Assembly (NCBI GenBank): GCA_016719855.1 | Contig: JADJYH010000031.1 | Span: forward strand, 38,560-102,559 | Reading direction: 5' to 3' | From: Saprospiraceae bacterium | GTDB taxonomy: Bacteria > Bacteroidota > Bacteroidia > Chitinophagales > Saprospiraceae | Length of the DNA stretch: 64,000 bases | Shown here: positions 9,760 to 16,765 of the stretch, in pieces | How the letters are laid out: each line of letters starts with the position of its first letter | How positions within the stretch are numbered: position 1 is the first letter of the stretch | Notes under the pieces: generated by a model | Database searches by the model: none | The model's input: only the letters and a program-made list of their open reading frames with translations | What the model was told of the DNA's origin: nothing | Made by a program: the position numbers and the translations under genes

Positions 9760-11859
9760 TTAGCCAGCTTTTCCTTCCCCCAGCCGCTTAAAATAATGGT
9801 ACGTCTCCACCTGCGACTGCACCAATTTACCTGCTATATGCCGGTAAGTATTTGTGTTGTCCCTATCAATGATTCGGGCCTTGCAGTTGTCGCTCCACTG
9901 GATGGAAATCACATCCCGGATTTGCTTTTTGATGGCTTCGTCGTACACGGGGAAGACCGTCTCCACCCGCCAGCTTAGGTTGCGGGTCATCAGGTCGGCA
10001 CTGGCGAGGTAAATCTCCTCGTTGCCCATATTGTGGAAAATGAAAACCCGGGCATGTTCGAGGTAACGGTCCACGATGCTGATGATTTGGATGTTCTCGC
10101 TGACGCCCTGCATGTTGGGCACGACGGAACATATCCCCCTGATAATCAATCGGATAGGCACACCAGCTTGACTTGCCTGGTAGAGCTTCACGATCATTTT
10201 TTCATCCTGAATGCTGTTGAGCTTCAAAGCAATGCCACAGGGCTTGCCCACTTTTGCATTGCCGATTTCACGGTCAATGAGCCACTCGATTTTTTCCCGC
10301 ATCTGGAACTGCCCCACCAGCAAATGCTCGAAGCCCTGTTCTGGCTTGTTCCCAGTTTCCAAAAAGTGGAACAGCCTTGAAACCTCGTCCGTCAGCCGTG
10401 GGTCTGTGGTGAAAATGCTGAAGTCGCTATAAATCTTAGCGGTTTCCTCATGGAAGTTCCCAGTGCTGAGGTAGGTATAAACCTGCGGCCCACCAGCCTC
10501 CTGTCTCGTGACTTGCGCCAGCTTTGAATGTACCTTCACGCCGGGCAGGCTGTAGGCCACCTTCACCCCAGCGGCTTCGAGGCGCTCGCCCCAGTTGAGG
10601 TTCGCCTCTTCGTCGAAGCGGGCTTTCACTTCAATGAAAACAAAGACCTGCTTGCCGTTTTCCACGGCTTCCATCAAGGCATTCATGATTCGGGAATGCT
10701 TGGCCACCCGATATTGCGTGATTTTTATGGTGGTCACGAGGGGGTCGTGCGCCGCTTTTTCAAAAAAATTGATCACCGTTTGGTAAGCGTGGTAGGGGAA
10801 CGCCAGCAGGTGGTCCTTGCCATTCAAGGCACCAAAAAAATCAATGGCGGTAGTGAGCGGCTTGTAGGGCAATGGCACCAACGGCTTATTTTTCAGCTCC
10901 GCAAGCCCGAAGTCCGGGAACTTGAAAAAGTCGAAATTGTTGTGGTAGCGGCCCTCCACCAGCAGGTCTGTTTTCTTGAGTTCAAACGATTCCACCAAAA
11001 AATCCAATAGTTCCAGCGGCATCTCCCGGTCGTACACGAAGCGGCTGGGCGGCCCCACGTGGCGCTTGGTCAGGCTGGTTCGTATTTTGGCAAGCAAGTC
11101 GCCGGAGTACTCGTCGTCAATGTACAGCTCGGCGTCACGGGTCAACTTGATGGAGTAAGTGTCCTGGATATCGTAGCCGGGAAACATTTCGCCGAGGCAG
11201 TGCCGCACAACGTCGTCGAGCATGATGATTTCACGGCGACCGTTTAGCGAGGGCAATTGGATGAAACGGGGCAGGTGGTCGCTCGGCACCTTCACGATGG
11301 CGTACTGCGTGGAATGGTCATCCTTGTCTTCCATGTGTACCATCAGGTAGAGCGAGGCGTTGTTGAGGAACGGCCTGATTTTCCCCTTCAGCAACAAAAC
11401 CGGCTGCACGAAGGGCAACATATACTCGTCAAAATAATTCTCCACAAACTGGCGCTGCTTCTCTCCCAACTGTAGCCGGCGCTTGAGGAAAATTCGGTGC
11501 CTGCCAAGCTCCGGCACGATTTGCTTCTCGAAAATCTCGCTGAACTCCTGCTGCTGCTCGTTCACGATTTGCAGGATTTGCTTCAAAATCGCCTTTGGGT
11601 TGTAGTCAAAAACCTGCCGGGTCTTTTTGCCAACCCGCATCAGGTTACGGTGGTTGGCTACCCGTACCCGAAAAAATTCGTCGAGGTTGGAGGAGTAAAT
11701 GGCAAGGAATTTCAGGCGCTCCAGCAGGGGCACGGTCGGGTCTTTCGCCTCCTGCAATACCCGGTAGTTGAACGAAAGCCAACTGATGTCCCGGTGCAAA
11801 AAAGGATAGTTTTCAGTGCCTTCTGATGGTCGTACGTCTATGTCTTCGGCTGTTATCAT
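9760..11859 (-). CDS. ppk1: Polyphosphate kinase 1
   Basis: Ppk1 reversibly transfers the gamma-phosphate of ATP to polyphosphate, usually at the inner membrane. I take the ATG at 11859 (MITAEDIDVRPSEG), not the longer frame from 11937, because the four-domain Ppk1 core begins with FLHRDISWLSFNYRVLQEA. This gives 699 residues, normal for the family. Visible signatures are the N domain ending SNLDEFFRVRVANH, the C1 phosphatidylserine-synthase-like region with the phosphorylated His in GVKVHSKLAQVTR and STGNFHEETA, and the C2 region NEEIYLASADLMTRNLSWRVE. A hairpin repeat (11957-12022) and the DUF72 gene lie upstream. No exopolyphosphatase or PhoU-type neighbour is present. Confidence 0.96.
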   Translation of the reverse strand: MITAEDIDVRPSEGTENYPFLHRDISWLSFNYRVLQEAKDPTVPLLERLKFLAIYSSNLDEFFRVRVANHRNLMRVGKKTRQVFDYNPKAILKQILQIVNEQQQEFSEIFEKQIVPELGRHRIFLKRRLQLGEKQRQFVENYFDEYMLPFVQPVLLLKGKIRPFLNNASLYLMVHMEDKDDHSTQYAIVKVPSDHLPRFIQLPSLNGRREIIMLDDVVRHCLGEMFPGYDIQDTYSIKLTRDAELYIDDEYSGDLLAKIRTSLTKRHVGPPSRFVYDREMPLELLDFLVESFELKKTDLLVEGRYHNNFDFFKFPDFGLAELKNKPLVPLPYKPLTTAIDFFGALNGKDHLLAFPYHAYQTVINFFEKAAHDPLVTTIKITQYRVAKHSRIMNALMEAVENGKQVFVFIEVKARFDEEANLNWGERLEAAGVKVAYSLPGVKVHSKLAQVTRQEAGGPQVYTYLSTGNFHEETAKIYSDFSIFTTDPRLTDEVSRLFHFLETGNKPEQGFEHLLVGQFQMREKIEWLIDREIGNAKVGKPCGIALKLNSIQDEKMIVKLYQASQAGVPIRLIIRGICSVVPNMQGVSENIQIISIVDRYLEHARVFIFHNMGNEEIYLASADLMTRNLSWRVETVFPVYDEAIKKQIRDVISIQWSDNCKARIIDRDNTNTYRHIAGKLVQSQVETYHYFKRLGEGKAG

Positions 11860-11956
11860 GTTGCTTGGAGTACTGTGGAATTTGGCGGCTAAATTAGCAA
11901 GTTTCAATGTTGGCAGGTTGATTTGCAATGATTGCAACGAAAATTAACGTTGAATT

Positions 11957-12022
11957 GAAAATGGAGAATTGAAAATTGAAAATTACGCAGCCCACATTTT
12001 CAATTTTCAATTCTCCATTTTC
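11957..12022. repeat. Heptamer hairpin element, GAAAATT family
   Basis: The left arm 11957-11983 and right arm 11996-12022 are perfectly complementary over 27 bases with a 12-base loop. The inner part is a tandem of the 7-base unit GAAAATT. The right arm ends two bases from the DUF72 stop codon. Confidence 0.9.
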
Positions 12023-12024
12023 CA

Positions 12025-12975
12025 TTAAAAAAGCGTCATCTGCTGTCCCGTTTCCTCCCCAGCAATTTTCGGCCCACGGGTGCTGATGCCGACGATGCTT
12101 TTTGTTTTTTCGTAAAACGCTGCCGCAAGGTCGGGAGCCAACAGGTTGTCCGGCTCGTGGGTGAAGAAATAGCACGCCTTCAAACCCATTGAAAACCAGT
12201 CGGTTAGGCGCTCCGCCCAGTCGTCCAACCGGGTGAAATCGGTGGGGTGCAGGTTGTTGCCGACGAAGCGGACTAGCACCTGGCCGGAGGTGAGCCGCAT
12301 GTGCGCCACGTCCCGGCGGCCAGCCACGTCGGTGATGACCGTGGAGGTGCCGTATTTTTCCAATAAATCAAAAAGGCGCTCCGAATTCAGCGTATTTGAA
12401 AACCAACTCTCGTGCCGTACCTCCACGGCAAGTGGCAGTGTAAATTGTTTCAAAAAGCCTTCCAGCACGTCAATTTTATCCACCCCAAAATACGGTGGCA
12501 ACTGAATGAAACAGGGGCCGAGCTTGCTGCCCAGCCCGCTCATCGCCTCGCAAAAACGCTGGATCAGCTCGCCGCCCGTGCCCAAATCACCAGCGTGACT
12601 GATGGTCTGTAGCACTTTTGGGCAAAAGCGAAAATCCGCAGCCGCCTCGTCGTGCCAGTGCTGCACGGTGAACGGGTCGGGGATGCGGTAGTGCGTCGTG
12701 TTCAGCTCGATGGTGTTGAACTGGCGGGCGTAGTGCCGCAGGAAGTCGGGCGTTTTGGCACCCTTCGGGTAAATTTTGCCCACCCACTCCTTGACGCTCC
12801 AGCCGGTGGCACCGATGAGGAGCGAGTGAGCGGGTGAGCGAGTGAGCGGGTGAGCAGATGGTGCTTGGGCCAGAATAGCGGCATTGCCCGGTGGGTCGGG
12901 GAGGAGGCGGAAATCAATTTTCGAGATGTCGGGCAGTTTGCCGAATTCCATGTGGTTTGGAAATTTTGACTGCAA
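12025..12975 (-). CDS. DUF72 (YecE-like) TIM-barrel protein with an octamer-array insertion
   Basis: Recognised as DUF72 by LLIGATGWSVKEWVGKIYP, the barrel strand FNTIELNTTHYRIPD, FCPKVLQTISHAGDL, GPCFIQLPPYFG, PLAVEVRHESWF, TVITDVAGRRDVAH and the C-terminal ACYFFTHEPDN. The biochemical role of this family is unsettled. The 316 residues exceed the usual 240-300 because of an N-terminal extension. Part of that extension, HPLTRSPAHSLL, is encoded by four tandem 8-base units (12820-12855) directly before the first barrel strand. A start at or after that array is conceivable, but the frame stays open through it. The gene is leftward, with a heptamer hairpin immediately behind its stop. Confidence 0.88.
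   Translation of the reverse strand: MQSKFPNHMEFGKLPDISKIDFRLLPDPPGNAAILAQAPSAHPLTRSPAHSLLIGATGWSVKEWVGKIYPKGAKTPDFLRHYARQFNTIELNTTHYRIPDPFTVQHWHDEAAADFRFCPKVLQTISHAGDLGTGGELIQRFCEAMSGLGSKLGPCFIQLPPYFGVDKIDVLEGFLKQFTLPLAVEVRHESWFSNTLNSERLFDLLEKYGTSTVITDVAGRRDVAHMRLTSGQVLVRFVGNNLHPTDFTRLDDWAERLTDWFSMGLKACYFFTHEPDNLLAPDLAAAFYEKTKSIVGISTRGPKIAGEETGQQMTLF
12820..12855. repeat. Octamer array inside DUF72 coding sequence
   Basis: Four and a half alternating copies of GAGCGAGT and GAGCGGGT. On the coding (minus) strand it reads as the open octapeptide cycle TRSPAHPL. No inverted partner is next to it. The same unit occurs at 13531-13597, 14075-14127, 14521-14573 and 50774-50851. Confidence 0.9.
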
Positions 12976-13004
12976 ATAACCTCAAAACTGGGCGGATTCC
13001 CCTT

Positions 13005-13072
13005 GTGGTCGCCCAATTTATTGGGCTGACCGAGAAAGGCTCATCGGTCAGCCCAATAAATTTGGCGACCAC
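13005..13072. other. Long near-perfect hairpin upstream of small secreted protein gene
   Basis: Arms 13005-13033 and 13044-13072 are complementary at 28 of 29 positions around a 10-base loop. The sequence begins GTGGTCGCCCAATTTATTGG and ends with its inverse. It lies between the divergent starts of DUF72 (12975) and the gene at 13161. It could be an operator, a bidirectional attenuator or a small mobile palindrome; there is no tandem unit as in the array families. Confidence 0.85.
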
Positions 13073-13091
13073 AATGCTCAAAAAAAAAAGC

Positions 13092-13099
13092 TATTTTTG
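13092..13099 (+). promoter_or_regulatory. Candidate -7 box (TATTTTTG)
   Basis: Matches the Bacteroidota -7 consensus TAnnTTTG, with a TTTGG about 30 bases upstream as a weak -33. It lies 62 bases before the ATG at 13161. The match is short, so support is moderate. Confidence 0.45.
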
Positions 13100-13160
13100 T
13101 ATACACCTGGCCGCTGATATGCCCTTTTCACTCATTATTTTTTCATCAAAAACTTTGAAC

Positions 13161-13526
13161 ATGAAAGCATTTTTTACCCTCGTTGCCTTCCTTTTCATGG
13201 CCAACTTCGCCATTGCGCAGCAGAACAAATGGATGAAGGACGAGAAGAACATCCTCACCGTCACCATCACCGAGCGCGCCACCAAGGCCGAACTGCTCGA
13301 CCTGAAGGACAAGCTTTGGAACACCTACCAAATCAAGTTCGAATGCCCAAGAATGGAGTTTAGCAAGAATAATAAAAGGTTGAAGTACCTCAGCCTTCGG
13401 GTCGAAATGCCTACTGGCGAAGTCGGCACGGTCGGTACTTCTTTCGATGCACCCGGCCAAACCATCGGCTTCCACTTTGACCGCAATGCCGATACTTACG
13501 ATGAGTTCGGGATTTGGACGAAATAG
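13161..13526 (+). CDS. Small secreted hypothetical protein
   Basis: The 121-residue protein begins MKAFFTLVAFLFMANFAIAQ, a clear signal peptide with cleavage expected after AIA-Q, so the mature protein of about 100 residues should be exported. The mature part carries ILTVTITERATKAELLDLKD and LKYLSLRVEM, alternating helix and strand; I do not recognise the family. A longer open frame from 12891 exists, but the ATG at 13161 is favoured by the signal peptide and by the -7-like box and hairpin upstream. An octamer hairpin follows directly after its TAG stop. Confidence 0.75.
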   Translation: MKAFFTLVAFLFMANFAIAQQNKWMKDEKNILTVTITERATKAELLDLKDKLWNTYQIKFECPRMEFSKNNKRLKYLSLRVEMPTGEVGTVGTSFDAPGQTIGFHFDRNADTYDEFGIWTK

Positions 13527-13530
13527 CAGG

Positions 13531-13597
13531 TGAGCGAGTGATCGGGTGAGCGAGTGAAAAGCATAGGCAGCTCACTTCTCTCCCGATCACTCGCTCA
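13531..13597. repeat. Octamer hairpin element, GAGCGGGT family
   Basis: The left arm 13531-13557 (TGAGCGAGTGATCGGG...) pairs with the right arm 13571-13597 (...CCCGATCACTCGCTCA) with a few mismatches and a 13-base loop. It fills the whole gap between the stop at 13526 and the first open codon of the oxygenase fragment at 13598. Confidence 0.88.
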
Positions 13598-14083
13598 TTG
13601 AAGGGCCATGCCGATGGGCTAATGCACCAAGCGGGTGTGGGTAAGCTGGCCAGTTTTCAACAAAACTTGAAAGTGCGTGGCGACGTGATTTCTTGGATTG
13701 ACAACGACTCCATCGAACCCTCCGAACTGGCCTTCATGGCCATTGTTCAAGCATTTTATCTTTATCTAAACCAAACCTGCTACACGGGCATCAACGGCAG
13801 TGAATTCCACAACGCCCTGTACGAGTCGGGCAGCTTTTACAAGCGCCATTTCGACCAGTTCAAACAAGATTCCAACCGGCAATTTTCGATGGTCACCTAC
13901 CTCAACGAAGATTGGGTAGATTCAGACGGCGGTGAGTTGGTCTTGTACTTGGATGGCGTCGAGAAAATAATCCAGCCACAGGGCGGGCGGGTCGTTTTTT
14001 TTAAAGCAGACAAAATCGAGCACGAAGTGCGCCCTGCGAGCCGGGAACGGATGAGCATTGCGGGCTGGCTACTTAGCGGGTGA
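13598..14083 (+). pseudogene. 2OG-Fe(II) oxygenase, apparently lacking its N-terminus
   Basis: This is a prolyl-4-hydroxylase/SM-20-like non-haem iron dioxygenase. The metal triad is visible as HFD in SFYKRHFDQFKQ and the distal His in DKIEHEVRP, with the 2-oxoglutarate-binding Arg in ASRERMSIAGW. YLNEDWVDSDGGELVLY is the usual core strand pair. The frame opens only at a TTG at 13598, directly at the edge of the octamer hairpin, and starts in the middle of the fold (HQAGVGKLASFQQNLKVRGD). Family members normally have roughly 40-50 more residues before this point, and no alternative start or shifted frame restoring them is visible upstream. I infer 5' truncation associated with the repeat, or an unusual short form. 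Its stop TGA is supplied by the next octamer array (ending LSG). Confidence 0.7.
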
Positions 14084-14573
14084 GAGAGTGAGCGGGGTGA
14101 GCGGGTGAGAGCGTGAGCGGATGAGATATTTTGCATAACCACCAAATCAAACAGCTATGACGAACGAAGAATTCAATGAGATTTTCAGGAAACGGACGAG
14201 GGATTTTGCGGTTAGGATTCTCAAATTTTTGGGTACGGTGCCTTTTAACACCGCAACAAGGATAATGTCCTATCAATTGGGCAAGTCAGCAACTTCGGTG
14301 GGTGCGAATTTCAGGGCATTTTGTCGGGAAGGTCGAAGAATGAGAAATACGCCAAAATCTGTATCGTCGTAGAGGAAGCCGACGAATCTATTTACTGGCT
14401 TGACCTGTTCGATGCAACTGACTATGGCGATAAATTAGAATTGAAATGGTTGTCAAACGAAGCCCTCGAAATCTTAAAGGTAACCGCCAAAACCAAGTCG
14501 TCATTAGCAGCTTCCTAACCCCCGCTCACCCGCTCACATCTCTCACCCGCTCACTCTCTCTCTCACATCTCAT
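14075..14573. mobile_element. Candidate cassette: four-helix-bundle gene between inverted octamer arrays
   Basis: A 53-base GAGCGGGT-type array at 14075-14127 and its inverse, ACCCGCTC-type, at 14521-14573 bracket a single small gene (14157-14518). Elsewhere the same family forms compact hairpins with 10-20-base loops, so this locus looks like a hairpin whose loop contains a gene. Both outer ends touch neighbouring genes: the left array supplies the oxygenase stop and the right array supplies the rsgA stop. No target duplication can be defined. Mobility is inference. Confidence 0.45.
14157..14518 (+). CDS. Four-helix-bundle (S23/Avd-like) protein, one frameshift
   Basis: The first frame reads MTNEEFNEIFRKRTRDFAVR ... 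SYQLGKSATSVGANFRAF. After one missing T near 14320 the second frame continues SGRSKNEKYAKICIVVEEAD ... SIYWLDLFDATDY. Joined, it is the roughly 120-residue four-helix-bundle family first noted as the 23S rRNA intervening-sequence protein and structurally related to Avd, the accessory protein of diversity-generating retroelements. The RxxQLxxSATSVGAN and ARSKxExxxKxxIxxEEADE motifs are hallmarks. Function of stand-alone members is not established; a basic nucleic-acid-binding pentameric bundle is expected by homology. No reverse transcriptase or rRNA gene is in the window. It lies between inverted octamer arrays. Confidence 0.85.
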
Positions 14574-15507
14574 GTATCTCCCAAGCATTCTGGTTTTCCA
14601 CGTCGTCCAGGATGGCGAGGTAGTTCATGTAGCGCAGTGGGCTTATCTCGCCGGATTCAACGCCTGCTTTCACGGCACATTTCGGTTCGTTTTTGTGGAG
14701 GCACTGCCCGCCGAATTTACATTCCACCGATTTTTCAAAAAACTCACGGAAGTTGTGCGCCACGTCAAGCGGCGTTAAGTTGTTGAAAGCCAGCATCTTG
14801 ATGCCTGGCGTGTCAATGATGGAGCCGCCAAAACTGAGCGGAAACATCTCGGCAAACGTGGTCGTGTGCGTCCCCTTGCCGGAAAAGTCGGAGATGTCGC
14901 CCGTGCGCAGGTCGAGGTTAGGCTCGATGGCATTGACGAGGGTGGACTTGCCCACGCCCGACTGCCCAGCGACCAGTGTTGTTTTGTTGCGCAAAAAATC
15001 CCGTAGAGCATCCAACCCATCGCCCGTCTCCGCCGATACGAGCATTACCTCGTAGCCGATGGATTCGTAGAGTTCCTTCAAAATTTGGAAGGTTTCCAGT
15101 GCGTAGTCGTCGTAGAGGTCGGCCTTGTTGAAAACGATGCAGGTGGGGATGTTGTACGGCTCGGTCATTAGCAGGAATCGGTCAATGAAGCCCTGCTTGA
15201 GGTTCGGCTCGACGATGGTGGTGATGAGCATGGCCTGGTCCACGTTGGCGGCCAGCAGGTGCATGTCCCGCTTGCGGCGGGGCGATTGCCGGATGACGCA
15301 GTTGCGGCGGGGCAGCACCTCCTTGATGATGCCCCTACCCTCTTCGTCCGGGCCGACCATTACCTCGTCGCCCACGGCGATGGGGTTGGTGGTCTTCATG
15401 TCTTCGAGGCGCAGCTTGCCGATGATGCGGCACTCTTGCACTTCCCCGTTCTCCAACCGCACTTGGTACCAACTGCCAGTGGATTTGATTACGATTCCTT
15501 TGTTCAA
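14563..15507 (-). CDS. rsgA: Ribosome small subunit-dependent GTPase A
   Basis: RsgA (YjeQ) is a circularly permuted GTPase that checks late 30S subunit maturation. The order is visible: an N-terminal OB fold (GIVIKSTGSWYQVRLENGEV), the G4 motif FNKADL, then G1 AGQSGVGKSTLVNAI, switch region GKGTHTTTF, G3 IDTPGIK, and the C-terminal zinc knuckle CKFGGQCLHKNEPKCAV. The length of 314 is normal. The last codons and the TGA stop (WEIHEM) are encoded by the edge of the octamer array at 14521-14573. Upstream, the leader holds a heptamer hairpin and a good -7 box at 15618-15611. Confidence 0.96.
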   Translation of the reverse strand: MNKGIVIKSTGSWYQVRLENGEVQECRIIGKLRLEDMKTTNPIAVGDEVMVGPDEEGRGIIKEVLPRRNCVIRQSPRRKRDMHLLAANVDQAMLITTIVEPNLKQGFIDRFLLMTEPYNIPTCIVFNKADLYDDYALETFQILKELYESIGYEVMLVSAETGDGLDALRDFLRNKTTLVAGQSGVGKSTLVNAIEPNLDLRTGDISDFSGKGTHTTTFAEMFPLSFGGSIIDTPGIKMLAFNNLTPLDVAHNFREFFEKSVECKFGGQCLHKNEPKCAVKAGVESGEISPLRYMNYLAILDDVENQNAWEIHEM

Positions 15508-15518
15508 ATGCTTTCTTT

Positions 15519-15600
15519 GTTAGATTTTAGATTTTAGAAATTAGACTTTAGAGGAATTCGTGGTTCTGTCTAATGTCTAACATCTAATGTCTATCGTCTT
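15519..15600. repeat. Heptamer hairpin element, CTAATGT family, in the rsgA leader
   Basis: The left arm TTAGATTTTAGATTTTAG... (15519-15553) faces the right arm TCTAATGTCTAACATCTAAT... (15565-15600). Pairing is imperfect. It lies between the rsgA start and its candidate promoter, so it would be transcribed as 5' leader. Confidence 0.75.
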
Positions 15601-15610
15601 TCTTTAAAGG

Positions 15611-15618
15611 CAAAGGTA
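15611..15618 (-). promoter_or_regulatory. Candidate rsgA -7 box (TACCTTTG)
   Basis: A perfect TAnnTTTG match on the minus strand, 104 bases before the rsgA ATG. It would give a leader containing the CTAATGT hairpin. Confidence 0.6.
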
Positions 15619-15661
15619 ACGGAGTTTTATGGAGGGAAGTTCCGGGCCACAAAAAATGCTT

Positions 15662-16765
15662 TCAAATCCTTGTTGTCTCCAAATAAAACCAAGATTTCAG
15701 CAGGTCATCAGGCAGCTTTTCCCCATTGTTTACTAGGTAATAATTGCCGAACATTTGCCGCTTGTTCGGAAGATGGTCCATGAATTTCTGCAGCGGGTCA
15801 TTTTTGTCCAGCGCAAATAGTAGGTACTCATAATTGTCATCTTTTGCTGCGGCAGTTATGGCAGAGAGTAGGGCTGCGAAAATTGCTGGTTCCCTGTTTT
15901 TGATTAATATGCTGTGCAATCCCAAGTAGTTGGCGATACTACCAGCATTGGGCAATTTGGGCTTTCCCATTATGCCCGCATATAAGTTGTAAAAAGGTTT
16001 GGCAAACTGAAAAGCCCTTGAATAACCTATAATTCGGGTTTGTTTTATGTCTTTTTGGTTCCATGTGCCGCAAATGCCGACAAGTATTTTACCCTGAAAT
16101 GCAAGGGAAAAATTATGGAGTGATAATCCATGATAATAGGGTTTTCCCAACTCGTTAAAATCGTAATAAGGAAAGTAATTCAACTTTGATGCTTCAGCTA
16201 ACCAAAAGTCCTGCATCATGGGCATATCACGAGCCGTGGCTGTTCGGGTTTCAATATTATCTGGCATTTTGACCTGCCGTTTCAATGTCAGCATATTCGT
16301 GACCAAAATGCCAGCCTGGTGGTAAAATGGGACGTCCATGTTTTTCATTGCTCGGCTATTAATCATCTGCACCATTTTCAGATTGTCGGCGAAAACGACA
16401 GTCTGAGCAGGCAGCCCGTTTGCCGCCAGTTCAAACTGGTTGACGAACTTGACGATGCGGTAAAGCAGCGTTGATTTTTGGTAGTCAGGATGGATGCGCA
16501 GGTCGCAGAGATAGCGGACTTTTACGATTTTACCTTGATAAAAAAGCCTTCTGAACCCGATGTTGAATACCCCACAAACCAGCCCATCCTTCAGCCGGAC
16601 ACATACATAAATTTCAGGTTCTTCTGTCTGAATGCAAGCTCCGGCGTAGTAATTCGGCTCCCGCTCCAGCGACAAGCTGATATCGCCAGAAACAGGTATG
16701 CGGCAAAGCGCTTTTATGCCCATTTCATGGGTCGAATGATATGGTATGATTTCGATTGACTTCAT
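15662..16765 (-). CDS. GNAT-type N-acetyltransferase-like protein in a GH3 operon
   Basis: The start is ATG at 16765, overlapping the GH3 stop as TGATG, which indicates translational coupling; a TTG two codons earlier is less likely. The roughly 367-residue protein has a GNAT core in the N-terminal half (YVCVRLKDGLVCGVFNIGFR then VRYLCDLRIHPDYQKSTL, the acetyl-CoA-binding strand and Q/RxxG/A-like turn). A second GNAT-like half is recognisable by TATARDMPMMQDFWLAEA. The substrate is unknown. It is the last gene of the compact leftward set GH3, unknown protein and, beyond a palindromic repeat, Rieske oxygenase, so it may modify the same small molecule. I see no signal peptide. Confidence 0.7.
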   Translation of the reverse strand: MKSIEIIPYHSTHEMGIKALCRIPVSGDISLSLEREPNYYAGACIQTEEPEIYVCVRLKDGLVCGVFNIGFRRLFYQGKIVKVRYLCDLRIHPDYQKSTLLYRIVKFVNQFELAANGLPAQTVVFADNLKMVQMINSRAMKNMDVPFYHQAGILVTNMLTLKRQVKMPDNIETRTATARDMPMMQDFWLAEASKLNYFPYYDFNELGKPYYHGLSLHNFSLAFQGKILVGICGTWNQKDIKQTRIIGYSRAFQFAKPFYNLYAGIMGKPKLPNAGSIANYLGLHSILIKNREPAIFAALLSAITAAAKDDNYEYLLFALDKNDPLQKFMDHLPNKRQMFGNYYLVNNGEKLPDDLLKSWFYLETTRI

